Positions 19,474 through 28,625 of a DNA stretch of 64,000 bases are shown in pieces. The DNA comes from Marinobacter vinifirmus (GTDB lineage Bacteria > Pseudomonadota > Gammaproteobacteria > Pseudomonadales > Oleiphilaceae): assembly GCF_002258215.1 (NCBI RefSeq), contig NZ_NEFY01000010.1:1-64000 (forward strand), given 5' to 3'. The notes below the pieces were generated by a model. It was not told where the DNA came from and did not search any database. It was given only the letters and a program-made list of their open reading frames with translations. Position numbers and translations under genes: made by a program. Position 1 is the first letter of the stretch. Each line of letters opens with the position of its first letter.

Positions 19474-20805
19474 ATGTCTGCAATGACTCCCCGTGAAATC
19501 GTTCACGAACTTAACAAACACATCGTGGGCCAGCAGGAAGCCAAGCGTGCCGTGGCCATTGCCCTGCGTAACCGCTGGCGCCGGATGCAGCTGGACAGCA
19601 GCCTGCGTGACGAGATTACCCCCAAGAATATCCTGATGATCGGCCCCACCGGCGTGGGTAAAACCGAGATTGCCCGCCGCCTGGCGAAGCTGGCCGACGC
19701 GCCCTTCCTGAAGGTAGAAGCCACCAAGTTTACCGAAGTGGGCTATGTCGGCCGGGATGTGGAGTCCATTATCCGGGACCTGGCGGATATGGCCGTGAAG
19801 ATGCTCCGTGAGAAGGAGATGAAACGGCACGAAAACCGTGCCCTGGACGCGGCCGAAGACCGCATTCTGGATGCCCTGCTGCCGCCGGCGCGGGATTTCA
19901 ACGAAGACAGCCAGCGTACCAGCAACGATTCCGCCACTCGCCAGATGTTCCGCAAGAAACTGCGCGAAGGTGAGCTGGACGACAAGGAAATCGAGATCGA
20001 CCTGCGCAGCAGCGGCGCCGGCGTTGAGATTATGGCGCCTCCCGGCATGGAGGAGATGACCAACCAGCTGCAGAGCATGTTCTCTAACCTGTCGTCCGAT
20101 AAGCGTAAGACCCGGAAGATGAAGGTGGCAGATGCCCTGAAACTGGCCAAGGACGAGGAAGCCGCCAAGCTGGTGAACGAGGAAGAGATCAAGCAGAAAG
20201 CGCTGTTGGCCGTTGAGCAGAACGGCATTGTGTTTCTCGACGAGATCGACAAGGTGGCCAAGCGTTCCGAGAACACCTCGTCTGACGTCTCCCGTGAAGG
20301 CGTACAGCGTGACTTGCTGCCGCTGATCGAGGGCAGCACCGTAAGCACCAAGTATGGTGCCGTGCGTACCGATCACATCCTGTTCATCGCCTCCGGTGCG
20401 TTCCACCTGTCCAAGCCGTCTGACCTGATTCCGGAACTGCAAGGCCGCCTGCCGATCCGGGTAGAGCTGCAAGCTCTGACACCGGACGACTTCAAACGCA
20501 TCCTGACCGAGCCAGACGCGTCGCTGGTGCAGCAATATGAAGCCCTGATGGGCACCGAAGGCGTGAAACTGACGTTCGCAGACGATGCGATTGCCCGCAT
20601 TGCGGAAGTGGCCTACAAGGTGAACGAAACCACCGAAAACATCGGCGCCCGCCGCCTGCATACGGTGCTGGAACGCTTGCTGGAAAGCCTGTCGTACGAT
20701 GCCGGCGACAAGGTAACCGACGTGTTCGAAGTCACCGCCGCCTATGTCGACGAAAAACTGGGCGAGCTGGCCGAAGACGAAGACCTGAGCCGGTATATCC
20801 TGTAA
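19474..20805 (+). CDS. hslU: HslU, AAA+ ATPase of the HslUV protease
   Basis: This 443-residue unfoldase caps HslV. Motifs: [19 protein letters not shown] near the N-terminus, Walker A GPTGVGKT (residues 57–64), the GYVGRDVES pore loop, an intermediate I-domain (about 110–230), Walker B VFLDEIDK, and sensor 2 in [13 protein letters not shown]. The C-terminus ends EDLSRYIL, the tail that inserts into HslV. The length is normal. Confidence 0.97.
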   Translation: MSAMTPREIVHELNKHIVGQQEAKRAVAIALRNRWRRMQLDSSLRDEITPKNILMIGPTGVGKTEIARRLAKLADAPFLKVEATKFTEVGYVGRDVESIIRDLADMAVKMLREKEMKRHENRALDAAEDRILDALLPPARDFNEDSQRTSNDSATRQMFRKKLREGELDDKEIEIDLRSSGAGVEIMAPPGMEEMTNQLQSMFSNLSSDKRKTRKMKVADALKLAKDEEAAKLVNEEEIKQKALLAVEQNGIVFLDEIDKVAKRSENTSSDVSREGVQRDLLPLIEGSTVSTKYGAVRTDHILFIASGAFHLSKPSDLIPELQGRLPIRVELQALTPDDFKRILTEPDASLVQQYEALMGTEGVKLTFADDAIARIAEVAYKVNETTENIGARRLHTVLERLLESLSYDAGDKVTDVFEVTAAYVDEKLGELAEDEDLSRYIL

Positions 20806-20823
20806 GCCGACAGCCAGGTAAGC

Positions 20824-20860
20824 AAAAGGCCGGAGGGAGTTATCCCGTCCGGCCTTTTTT
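20824..20860 (+). terminator. hslU intrinsic terminator
   Basis: A long stem AAAAGGCCGGA / TCCGGCCTTTT, with an additional GGG/CCC inner pair and terminal T-run, starts about 20 bases after the stop. The A-run on the left also lets it serve the convergent patatin-like gene. Confidence 0.85.
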
Positions 20861-20882
20861 GTGCCCGAACGCTGACCCGGCC

Positions 20883-22124
20883 CTACTGGGCCCGGGAAAA
20901 CAGATGGGTAACGTTACTCAGCCCGCTCGCCAGCTTGCCCTTCTCGGCTTGTTTCTTGCGGCCCTTGGCCACGTACAGCGGTAACAGTTCGCCATACAGG
21001 CTGGTGGAGATGGTGCGCTGTTCGTCTTCCAGGCGGTCCCGACGCAGTTTGATGCCGTATTTCGCCAGTTTTGGCTCCAGTTCATCGGCCCGGCTGAGCA
21101 GGTCCCGCCTGGTCATCTGGTAGGCGTGTTCGCACACCATGCGGCGGCTCTGGAAGCTGAATACGTTGGAGAAGAACAGCTTGGCATCGTCCCGGGTAGG
21201 TTCGAACAGCAGGATGTCTTTGTCCGGGTAATCCCGGGCGTATTGGGCAATGCCCGACTGCATTCTCGAATAGACCATGGTGCGGAACATCTGGGACAAC
21301 AGGTTGGGCATGCCCGAGCGGGTGAGGTCCCCCGGCTGCATGGTGCCGGCCCGCACGGCAGCGCTGGCATCGATGGGCACTTGCGGATTAACCGCCAGCA
21401 CCAGGTCCGCACCATCCTCGAAAGCGACGGATGCATGCAGACCTTTTCTCAGGGTGCCGTCTACATAGTAACGGCCGTCTACGTCTACCGGCACATACAA
21501 GCCTGGAGACGCCGTGCTGGCCTGTACCGCCCTGGAAATGGGCACGTGGTCGAAACCCGGCGCTCCGAAACACACGGCTTCGGTGCTTTCTACATCTGCA
21601 GCCACCACGTACAGCCGGTGCTTCAGTTGCCGGAAGTCGTTAGTGCGCCCCAGCATGGTGAACGCCCGGCGCAGGTAATCATGAAGACCTTCGTTGTCGA
21701 ACAGCCCCGCCGGGGCCGCCTGGGCCAGGATGGTCATGGCTTCCAGCAGGCTCTGGTCGTAGGGATTGTTGACGAAACGGTTGATAGCGGTGGAAATCAG
21801 CTTCGGCACGGCCAGCAAGCGGTTACCGTACTCCCGGAGCGCCGGGCGGTAGAACACTTCCGGATGGAAGGGATGCACCTCGGCTTCGCTGCGCACAAAG
21901 ATCCGGCACAGCTGGGCGGTGGTCACCTGGTTGGCCAGGTTGGCGGCCACAAAGGAGCCGGAGTTCACACCTACGTACACGTCCACATTGTTGAAGTCGA
22001 GGCCGTCCAGCGCTTCATCCAGCGCCCGCAGGGCACCGATTTCATAAATACCGCCCAACGGACCGCCGCCACCAAGGGCGAGGCCTATGCGTGGTGCGGA
22101 TTTAAGCTCGGTCGACTGCTTCAT
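20883..22124 (-). CDS. Patatin-like protein with an altered nucleophile elbow
   Basis: The 413-residue protein has the patatin glycine-rich oxyanion loop (LALGGGGPLGGIYEIGALRA, residues 15–34) and the Asp-bearing DGT motif (YYVDGTLRKGLH). The nucleophile elbow, GxSxG in active patatins, reads GVNSGSFVAA, placing Asn54 where the catalytic Ser is expected. The oxyanion loop also lacks the usual Arg/Lys. If the alignment is right it may be a non-hydrolytic or altered lipid-binding protein. No signal peptide is visible, so it is likely cytoplasmic. It stands alone between hslU and ptsP, both convergent or codirectional with clear gaps. Confidence 0.75.
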   Translation of the reverse strand: MKQSTELKSAPRIGLALGGGGPLGGIYEIGALRALDEALDGLDFNNVDVYVGVNSGSFVAANLANQVTTAQLCRIFVRSEAEVHPFHPEVFYRPALREYGNRLLAVPKLISTAINRFVNNPYDQSLLEAMTILAQAAPAGLFDNEGLHDYLRRAFTMLGRTNDFRQLKHRLYVVAADVESTEAVCFGAPGFDHVPISRAVQASTASPGLYVPVDVDGRYYVDGTLRKGLHASVAFEDGADLVLAVNPQVPIDASAAVRAGTMQPGDLTRSGMPNLLSQMFRTMVYSRMQSGIAQYARDYPDKDILLFEPTRDDAKLFFSNVFSFQSRRMVCEHAYQMTRRDLLSRADELEPKLAKYGIKLRRDRLEDEQRTISTSLYGELLPLYVAKGRKKQAEKGKLASGLSNVTHLFSRAQ

Positions 22125-22211
22125 CGGCTGTCCTTCACGGTTACTGCAGCGAATTTACCCTACTAACCTAACAACGGTTTTTAGAGTGCGCACCCTATAA
22201 CCACCGGAAAA

Positions 22212-24518
22212 TCAGGAAACGGCCTGTTCCGCCAGCGCAACGGGGGAGGACTTCACCGGCCGCAGGTAGCGGCCGAAACCAGCATTTCGGATGGCCAGGT
22301 CAACGCAGCTCTTGATCACATGGGGAGAATCCAGCAGCAATACATCTTCCAGCAACTGGATCGCCCATTCCCGGTCGATACTGCGAATAACCGATTTCAC
22401 CTTGGGCAGGCTGGCTGCGTTCATAGATAGCGAATCGTAACCCATGGCCATCAGCAACAAGGCACCGCCCGGATCACCGGCCAGCTCGCCACAGATTCCC
22501 ACCGGCTTGCCAACGGAGTGGGCGTCTTGCGCAATCCGCACCAGGGCCTGCAGCACAGCCGGGTGATAGGAGTGGTAAAGCTGGGCCACCCGGGGGTTGT
22601 TGCGATCCACCGCCAGCAGGTACTGGGTAAGGTCGTTCGAGCCTACCGACAGGAAATCGACGCGCTCGGCCAGTTCGCGAATCTGGTACACCGCAGCCGG
22701 CACTTCCACCATCACGCCCACCTTGGGCATGTGAATGTCGTAACCTTCTTCCCGAACCTCGTGATAGACCCGGTAAATCAGGTGCAGAGACTCCTCCACC
22801 TCGGAGATATTGCTGATCATAGGCAGCATGATCTGCAGATTGTTCAGGCCCTCGCTGGCCTTGAGCATGGCCCGCACCTGCACCAGGAAGATTTCCGGGT
22901 GGTCCAGGGTAACCCGGATGCCACGCCAGCCCAGGAACGGGTTTTCTTCCTGGATGGGGAAATAGGTCAGGGCCTTGTCGCCGCCAATGTCCAGGGTACG
23001 CATGGTAACCGGGTTGGGCGCGAATGCCTCCAACTGCTCCCGATAGTATTCCCGCTGCTCCTGCTCGGAGGGGAAGCGATCCTTGATCATAAACGGCACT
23101 TCGGTGCGGTACAGGCCAATACCCTCGGCGCCATGGGAAAGCGACCGCAATACATCGGTCATCAGGCCGGTATTTACAAGCAACGCGACCCGGTGGCCGT
23201 CGGTGGTTTCACAGGGTTTGTCCCGCAGGGCTTCCAGGCCGCGAATCAGCTCGTTTTCTTCATCGCAAATAGCCTGATAGAAGGCCCGCAGATCCGCCGA
23301 GGGCGAGGCGAAAATCTGCCCTTCGAAACCGTCGACAATCAGTTCCCTGCCATCCAGCTGGTTCACCGGGATGTCCACCAGGCCCATCACCGTGGGTACG
23401 CCCATGGCCCGGGCCAGGATGGCCACGTGGGAGTTACTGGAGCCCTTTACAGATACCAGCCCCACAAGCTGGCCTTTGGGCACTTCCCCGAGCATGGCCG
23501 GAGTGATTTCGTCACTGACCAGTATCGTATGCTCGGGATATTCCAGATGCTTCTGCTCACCTTCCTGCAAATGTGACAGCAGGCGGCGGCCGAGATCCCG
23601 GATATCCACCACCCGCTCCTGCAGGTAGTGGTCGTCCATCATCTCGAAATGCCGGATGTACTGCTGAACCACCTGCTTAAGGGCGCCCTGAGCCCAGATG
23701 CCTTCGCGGATCTTGTTGACCACCTCGCCGGGCAGCGCTTCATCGCTGAGCATGCGCAGATACACGTCGAACAGTGCCTGCTCTTCCGGGCGCAGCTGGG
23801 ACGCGAGCCGGTTCGCTACCCGTTCGATGTCTTCCCGTACTGCCTGCACGGCGGACTGGAACAGCGCCAGTTCCTGCTCGATCTCCTCGGTGGGCTTCTC
23901 GGGCACCAGGTCCAGGTCTGCCGCCGGATACACAACTACGCCAGTGCCAATGGCCACACCCGGAGCGCCGGGCACGCCGTTGAAGCTGACGTCCTGGGTT
24001 TCTTCACCGGTAAGCGACAAGCCACTGATCGCGCCCGTGGCTTCACTGTGGGCGATCACCCCGGCCAGTTGGGCTGATACGGTGACCAGGAATGCCTCTT
24101 CCCCTTCATCAAAGCACCGGGAGCTTTCCCGCTGCTGGACGACCAGCACTCCAAGTACGCGGCGGTGGTGGATAATGGGCACACCGAGGAAGGAACGGAA
24201 TCGTTCCTCACCGGTTTCAGGAAAGTAGCGGTAGCGCGGATGGGAAGGGGCGTCTTCCAGGTTGATGGGTTCTTCGCGGGAACCCACCAGGCCAACAAGA
24301 CCCTCGGAATAGGCCAGGCTGACCTTGCCCACAGAATCCTTGTACAGGCCTTCTGTGGCCATCAGGATGTAACGGTTGGAGGCCGGGTCCAGCAGGTAAA
24401 CGGAGCAGACCTCGGTGTTCATGGCTTTCTGCACCCGCGATACGATGATCTCCAGCGCCTCGTTCAGATCGCGGGCGCTGTTCACCTCTTGTACTAGACT
24501 TCGCAGGATGCTCAGCAT
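22212..24518 (-). CDS. ptsP: PTS-Ntr phosphoenolpyruvate phosphotransferase (EI-Ntr)
   Basis: This 768-residue protein starts the nitrogen-related phosphorelay EI-Ntr to NPr to EIIA-Ntr. An N-terminal GAF domain (about 1–165, sensing) precedes the EI N-domain with the phospho-His region (LVSVKGSSNSHVAILARAMG, His in SNSHVA). The PEP-binding TIM barrel contains GIGLYRTEVPFM, TMRTLDIGGDKALTYFP and the GICGELAGD Cys. It is a PtsP rather than sugar EI because of the GAF domain. It lies 29 bases downstream of rppH, so they probably form an operon as in Pseudomonas. Confidence 0.95.
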   Translation of the reverse strand: MLSILRSLVQEVNSARDLNEALEIIVSRVQKAMNTEVCSVYLLDPASNRYILMATEGLYKDSVGKVSLAYSEGLVGLVGSREEPINLEDAPSHPRYRYFPETGEERFRSFLGVPIIHHRRVLGVLVVQQRESSRCFDEGEEAFLVTVSAQLAGVIAHSEATGAISGLSLTGEETQDVSFNGVPGAPGVAIGTGVVVYPAADLDLVPEKPTEEIEQELALFQSAVQAVREDIERVANRLASQLRPEEQALFDVYLRMLSDEALPGEVVNKIREGIWAQGALKQVVQQYIRHFEMMDDHYLQERVVDIRDLGRRLLSHLQEGEQKHLEYPEHTILVSDEITPAMLGEVPKGQLVGLVSVKGSSNSHVAILARAMGVPTVMGLVDIPVNQLDGRELIVDGFEGQIFASPSADLRAFYQAICDEENELIRGLEALRDKPCETTDGHRVALLVNTGLMTDVLRSLSHGAEGIGLYRTEVPFMIKDRFPSEQEQREYYREQLEAFAPNPVTMRTLDIGGDKALTYFPIQEENPFLGWRGIRVTLDHPEIFLVQVRAMLKASEGLNNLQIMLPMISNISEVEESLHLIYRVYHEVREEGYDIHMPKVGVMVEVPAAVYQIRELAERVDFLSVGSNDLTQYLLAVDRNNPRVAQLYHSYHPAVLQALVRIAQDAHSVGKPVGICGELAGDPGGALLLMAMGYDSLSMNAASLPKVKSVIRSIDREWAIQLLEDVLLLDSPHVIKSCVDLAIRNAGFGRYLRPVKSSPVALAEQAVS

Positions 24519-24547
24519 GGAGTCAGTCCGTCATTTCTGATGTTCCT

Positions 24548-25060
24548 TCAACGCCGGTTCTGCTCACTCCGATGCCACTGTTCCATGTTATGGAACAGTC
24601 TGGGAGCCAGTTCTCTCAGCGCACGTCTGTATACTTCTCTCTTGAATGAGACCACCTGCCCCAACGGATACCAGTAGCTTACCCACTGCCAGCCGTCGAA
24701 CTCCGGTGAATCCGTGCCATCCACGCGTACATGCGCGTCTGGCGATAACATCCTCAGCAGGAACCATTTCTGTTTTTGCCCCACACAAACGGGGTGCGAG
24801 TTGTGGCGTACCATCCTTCGCGGAAGACGGTATCGCAGCCAGCCCCGGGTGCAGCTGATGATTTCCACATCGCTGGCACTGAGGCCGATTTCCTCTCCAA
24901 GCTCCCGATACAGCGCGTCTTCCGGTGATTCATTGTGCTTGATACCACCCTGCGGAAACTGCCAGGAGTCCTGCCCTATTCGCCTTGCCCAGAGAACTTC
25001 GCCCCTGTGGTTGGCCAGAATGATTCCGACGTTGGGTCTGAAACCGTCTGAGTCGATCAC
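24548..25060 (-). CDS. rppH: RNA pyrophosphohydrolase RppH
   Basis: This 170-residue Nudix hydrolase removes pyrophosphate from mRNA 5' ends to trigger decay. The Nudix box ([20 protein letters not shown], then IGL) sits at residues 38–60. The N-terminus [20 protein letters not shown] and the KQKWFLL block are the RppH signature. The length matches Pseudomonas homologues. It is upstream of ptsP. Confidence 0.95.
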   Translation of the reverse strand: MIDSDGFRPNVGIILANHRGEVLWARRIGQDSWQFPQGGIKHNESPEDALYRELGEEIGLSASDVEIISCTRGWLRYRLPRRMVRHNSHPVCVGQKQKWFLLRMLSPDAHVRVDGTDSPEFDGWQWVSYWYPLGQVVSFKREVYRRALRELAPRLFHNMEQWHRSEQNRR

Positions 25061-25231
25061 GGCACAGTCCTCGTTAAAGTCGGCTGCCGGTTAATTTGTA
25101 ACCGGCGGAAATTGTCCAAGTTGCTCTCATTCTTACAGAATCCCAAGGGTTCGGCAAACGGAGCCGTTGGCGGCAGGTCATGCTAGACTGTGCGCCTTGC
25201 TACGAAGCCTGTAACGATGGGAGGAAACGGC

Positions 25232-25888
25232 TTGACGCTCGCAATTTTTGATCTGGACAACACCCTGCTCAATGGTGACAGCGACCACGCATGGGGTGAG
25301 TTTCTGGTGGAAGAAGGCATGGTGGATGCCGAAGAGTACAAGCGGGCCAATGACCGCTTCTATGAGGAATACCTGAACGGCGAGCTGGACGTTTTCCACT
25401 ATCAGCGCTTTGTACTGGCTCCGTTAACCCGGCACAGCATGGATGAGCTGGAAAGCTGGCGCGAAGCCTTTATGGCCAAGAAAGTTCAGCCGATGATGCA
25501 AGACAAGGCCGCGAAACTGCTGGCAGATCACCGCGAGCAGGGTCATACGCTGATGATCATCACCGCCACTAACCGATTTATTACCGAACCGATTGCCGAG
25601 TTACTGGGCGTAGACCACCTGATTGCCACGGAACCGGAGCTGGTAAACGGCAAGTTCACCGGCGAAGTGGCAGGTACGCCGAGCTTCCAGGAAGGCAAGG
25701 TGGTGCGGCTGAATGACTGGCTGGCCGCCCATAACGAGAGCCTGGACGGTGCATGGTTCTACAGCGATTCCCACAATGATTTGCCGCTGCTAAAACAGGT
25801 GGCGAATGCGGTGGCCGTAGACCCGGACCCGACGCTGGAGAAGACGGCTATTGCGAATGGCTGGCAGGTTATGTCGCTGCGGGGGTAA
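25232..25888 (+). CDS. HAD superfamily IB phosphatase (SerB-like)
   Basis: The 218-residue HAD enzyme has motif I IFDLDNTLLNGDSD (nucleophile Asp), motif II ITATNRF, a Lys before GTPSFQEGKV, and motif IV FYSDSHNDLPLL. The helical C1 cap fits subfamily IB, related to phosphoserine phosphatase. The substrate is unknown. I chose the TTG at 25232 because GGGAGG ends 7 bases upstream and homologues begin at the LAIFDLDNT strand; the upstream GTG and ATG would place coding over that ribosome site. The position beside rppH–ptsP is conserved in Pseudomonas. Confidence 0.85.
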   Translation: MTLAIFDLDNTLLNGDSDHAWGEFLVEEGMVDAEEYKRANDRFYEEYLNGELDVFHYQRFVLAPLTRHSMDELESWREAFMAKKVQPMMQDKAAKLLADHREQGHTLMIITATNRFITEPIAELLGVDHLIATEPELVNGKFTGEVAGTPSFQEGKVVRLNDWLAAHNESLDGAWFYSDSHNDLPLLKQVANAVAVDPDPTLEKTAIANGWQVMSLRG

Positions 25889-25919
25889 GGCTTGGTGCAC
25901 CAACCCTGACGGATACAAA

Positions 25920-25946
25920 GGGGTCTGACCCTACGGGTCAGACCCC
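25920..25946. repeat. REP-like perfect palindrome between convergent genes
   Basis: GGGGTCTGACCC (25920–25931), loop TAC, GGGTCAGACCCC (25935–25946) form a 12-bp perfect stem. It lies between the HAD gene and rlmI, which converge. There is no T-run, so a simple terminator is less likely. The GGGGTC-GACCCC sequence resembles extragenic palindromes known in many proteobacteria. Confidence 0.7.
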
Positions 25947-25980
25947 ACCCTTCTCTACCGCCATTCTCCCCTGGCGGCGA

Positions 25981-27180
25981 TCACAAAAACCCGGTAAGAG
26001 AGCGCACAAAGCACGACTTGATATAGTCGGTCTCCGGAATCCCCGGCACGATCGGATGATCAGGCGCCTGGTGGCCCTGCTCCAGCAGCTGCACAAACCG
26101 GTCGATCTTGCGGCCGCTGCCCCGGATAATGTCGATCAGCTTTTCCTGGGACAAATGCATGGAGCAAGATGCGGATACCAGCAGTCCATCACGCTCCAGC
26201 AGCCTGAGCCCCAATTGATTCAGGCGAGCATAGGCCTGCTCGCCGGCTTTCTGGTCACGGCGGCGGGGAATTAGTGCGGGCGGGTCCAGTACTACGATGT
26301 CGAACTTTTCTTTCTCGTCTGCGAGGGCTTTCAGGGCGTCGAAGGCATCGCCTTCAATCGTGTCTACATTCTCCAGCCCGTTCAGTTTGGCATTGTGATG
26401 CACCGCATCCACGGCCGATGAAGACGCGTCTACACAGGTCACCTGGGATGCACCCGCACAAGCCGCTTGAATACCCCAACCACCCACGTAGCTGAACACA
26501 TCCAGCACTTTCTTGCCGGGCGCATAGGCCTGAAGGCGCTGGCGGTTCATGCGGTGGTCGTAGAACCAGCCGGTTTTCTGGCCGCCAGCCAATGGCACTT
26601 CAAAGCGGGCGCCGTTTTCTTCTACCAGAACGGTGTCGGCTTCCGGGCCATGAGCAAATTCCACGTAGGTATCCAGGCCTTCCACCTTGCGCATCTTGCC
26701 ATCGTTTTTCAGCACGATAATGCGGGCATGGGCCAGGCGCTGAACGGCTCGTACGATGGCGTCTTTCATTTGCTCCATGCCGGCGGTGGAGATTTGCACC
26801 ACGACTACGTCGTCAAAGCGGTCAACCACCAGGCCAGACAGGCCATCGCTGTCGCCAAAGACCCAGCGGTAGAACGGTTTGTGAAACAATCTTTCCCGCA
26901 GACTCAGTGCTGCCTCCATGCGGTCGGTTAAGCGCTTCGGCGTCATGCCATGGTCCGCATCCCGGCTGATCAGCCGGCCGCAAATCAACGCATGAGGATT
27001 CACAAAGGCGATACCCATGGGCTTGTCATTCGAAGCACGCACCTGCACCTGCGAGCCGGGCTCAAACCCGGGCAGCGGGCTGCGCTGGGTGTCCACTTCA
27101 TTGCTGTAAACCCACAAGTGGCCGGCACGGAGACGGCGCTCTGCGCCTTTGCGCAGGTAGAGAACGGGAAAGTCCATCAA
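25981..27180 (-). CDS. rlmI: 23S rRNA m5C1962 methyltransferase RlmI-like
   Basis: The 399-residue enzyme starts with a PUA domain (LYLRKGAERRLRAGHLWVYS), then an EEHEE region, then a class I SAM fold (KVLDVFSYVGGWGIQAACAG; DPPALIPRRRDQ). The catalytic Cys lies in LVSASCSMHLSQEK near residue 355. It methylates C1962 of 23S rRNA in E. coli. It sits 3 bases after gcvH on the same strand, so they likely share a transcript. Confidence 0.88.
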   Translation of the reverse strand: MMDFPVLYLRKGAERRLRAGHLWVYSNEVDTQRSPLPGFEPGSQVQVRASNDKPMGIAFVNPHALICGRLISRDADHGMTPKRLTDRMEAALSLRERLFHKPFYRWVFGDSDGLSGLVVDRFDDVVVVQISTAGMEQMKDAIVRAVQRLAHARIIVLKNDGKMRKVEGLDTYVEFAHGPEADTVLVEENGARFEVPLAGGQKTGWFYDHRMNRQRLQAYAPGKKVLDVFSYVGGWGIQAACAGASQVTCVDASSSAVDAVHHNAKLNGLENVDTIEGDAFDALKALADEKEKFDIVVLDPPALIPRRRDQKAGEQAYARLNQLGLRLLERDGLLVSASCSMHLSQEKLIDIIRGSGRKIDRFVQLLEQGHQAPDHPIVPGIPETDYIKSCFVRSLTGFL

Positions 27181-27183
27181 TGC

Positions 27184-27576
27184 TTATTCCTCAGCGGCCA
27201 CGTGTTCTGCGTACGCCGCAGCATCCATCAGGCCGTCAAGCTCGCCTTCATCGGCCAGCTTCACCTTGAACATCCAGCCATCGCCATACGGGTCTTCATT
27301 GACGATTTCCGGCTCGTCTTCAAGCTTTTCATTGATCTCGATAACCTCACCGGTCACCGGGCTGAATACGTCAGACGCTGACTTAACGGATTCTGCCACA
27401 CCGGCTTCCTCACCACCGTTTACAGTCACGCCCAGTTCGGGCACGCCGATGTAGACCACGTCGCCCAGTTGCTCCTGGGCAAAGTCGGTGATGCCCACAG
27501 TAGCCGTGCCGTCAGCCTCTACCCGCACCCATTGGTGAGTCTCGATGTATTTCAGATCTGCAGGAATGTCGCTCAT
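27184..27576 (-). CDS. gcvH: Glycine cleavage system H protein
   Basis: This 130-residue carrier protein has lipoylation Lys65 in GVAESVKSASDVFSPVTGEV. It shuttles the aminomethyl group between P and T proteins. No gcvP, gcvT or glyA is in the window, so this is a solitary copy; it may serve the lipoate relay as well as glycine cleavage. It is followed by rlmI. Confidence 0.95.
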   Translation of the reverse strand: MSDIPADLKYIETHQWVRVEADGTATVGITDFAQEQLGDVVYIGVPELGVTVNGGEEAGVAESVKSASDVFSPVTGEVIEINEKLEDEPEIVNEDPYGDGWMFKVKLADEGELDGLMDAAAYAEHVAAEE

Positions 27577-27623
27577 GATTTGTGTGTCCTGTTGAAATTT
27601 TCCGCGCAGTTTAACCGAAGAGA

Positions 27624-28514
27624 TTAGTTCCAGCGAATGCTCCGGGCCAGCTTCACGAACGCGTTCAGGTAATCCACGGCTTCGTCGCGCTCCCGGAAGC
27701 CCAGAAAGATCTGTTTGGGCATGCCCTGCTGGCCCAGTTTCAGGGCTTTTATAGGCAGGTTGCGGGCGTATTCATCCACCAGCCAGCGGGGCAGCGCACT
27801 CACGCCCCGCCCTGCAGCCACCATCTGCAACATGATGTCAGTGGTTTCAATGGTTTTATGCCGAGCCGGACCAGTATGGGCGGGCAGGAAGAACCGGGTA
27901 AAAATGTCCAGGCGCTCGACCGCAACCGGATAGGTAATGAGGGTTTCCTGCTCGAGCTGATGGGGTTCTACCCAGTGCTCGCCCGCCAGCGGATGGGTTT
28001 CGGGGACGACCAGCACCTGCTCATAATCGAATACCGGCTCGAAACACACGCCGGGCTTGTGCAGCGGGTCCGGGGTCACCAGCAGGTCGATGTCATGGCC
28101 GAACAACGCGCCCATGCCACCGAACTGGAACTCCTGTTTTACATCCACATCAACATCCGGCCATTGCTGCAAGTAGGGGCCGACGACCTTCAACAGCCAT
28201 TGGTAACAGGGATGGCATTCCATACCCACCCGCAAGCTGCCTCGCTGGCCTTTGGCAATCTGGCGGATCTGCATTTCTGCATGCTCAAACTGTGGCAGCA
28301 ACCGATTCGCCAGCCCCAGCAGCTGATTGCCGGCCTGGGTAAACCGCAACTGGCGGCCTTCCCGAAGCCAGACAGGCGTACCCAGCTGCTGCTCCAGCTT
28401 TCGCATGGCATGGGACAACGCCGACTGGGTAAGGTGCAGCTGTTCGGCCGCAGCCGTCAGCGAACCCTGCCGTTCAACAGCGCGCAGAATCTCCAGGTGA
28501 TTTCGTTCGATCAT
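27624..28514 (-). CDS. metR: LysR-type regulator MetR
   Basis: The 296-residue LysR protein has an N-terminal winged helix (MIERNHLEILRAVERQGSLT to LSHAMRKLEQQLG) and a substrate-binding domain (LRVGMECHPCYQWLLKVVGP), the MetR signature with Cys and Tyr near the homocysteine site. It is divergent from metE, its classic target. I place the start at 28514: the longer frame to 28568 would read through the MetR box at 28524–28536, and homologues start MIE. Confidence 0.93.
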   Translation of the reverse strand: MIERNHLEILRAVERQGSLTAAAEQLHLTQSALSHAMRKLEQQLGTPVWLREGRQLRFTQAGNQLLGLANRLLPQFEHAEMQIRQIAKGQRGSLRVGMECHPCYQWLLKVVGPYLQQWPDVDVDVKQEFQFGGMGALFGHDIDLLVTPDPLHKPGVCFEPVFDYEQVLVVPETHPLAGEHWVEPHQLEQETLITYPVAVERLDIFTRFFLPAHTGPARHKTIETTDIMLQMVAAGRGVSALPRWLVDEYARNLPIKALKLGQQGMPKQIFLGFRERDEAVDYLNAFVKLARSIRWN

Positions 28515-28523
28515 GACCATCCG

Positions 28524-28536
28524 TGAATTTTTTTCA
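28524..28536. promoter_or_regulatory. MetR-binding box
   Basis: TGAATTTTTTTCA is a perfect match to the MetR consensus TGAA-N5-TTCA. It lies 10 bases from the metR start and about 90 from the metE start, suited to autorepression and homocysteine-dependent metE activation. Confidence 0.7.
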
Positions 28537-28625
28537 TTGAATGCTGAAATAATACCATTTTTATTCATGCAATCACCCGCCTAACCTTAGCTCCTGATTC
28601 AACACACAGATTCAAGGATTTGATC

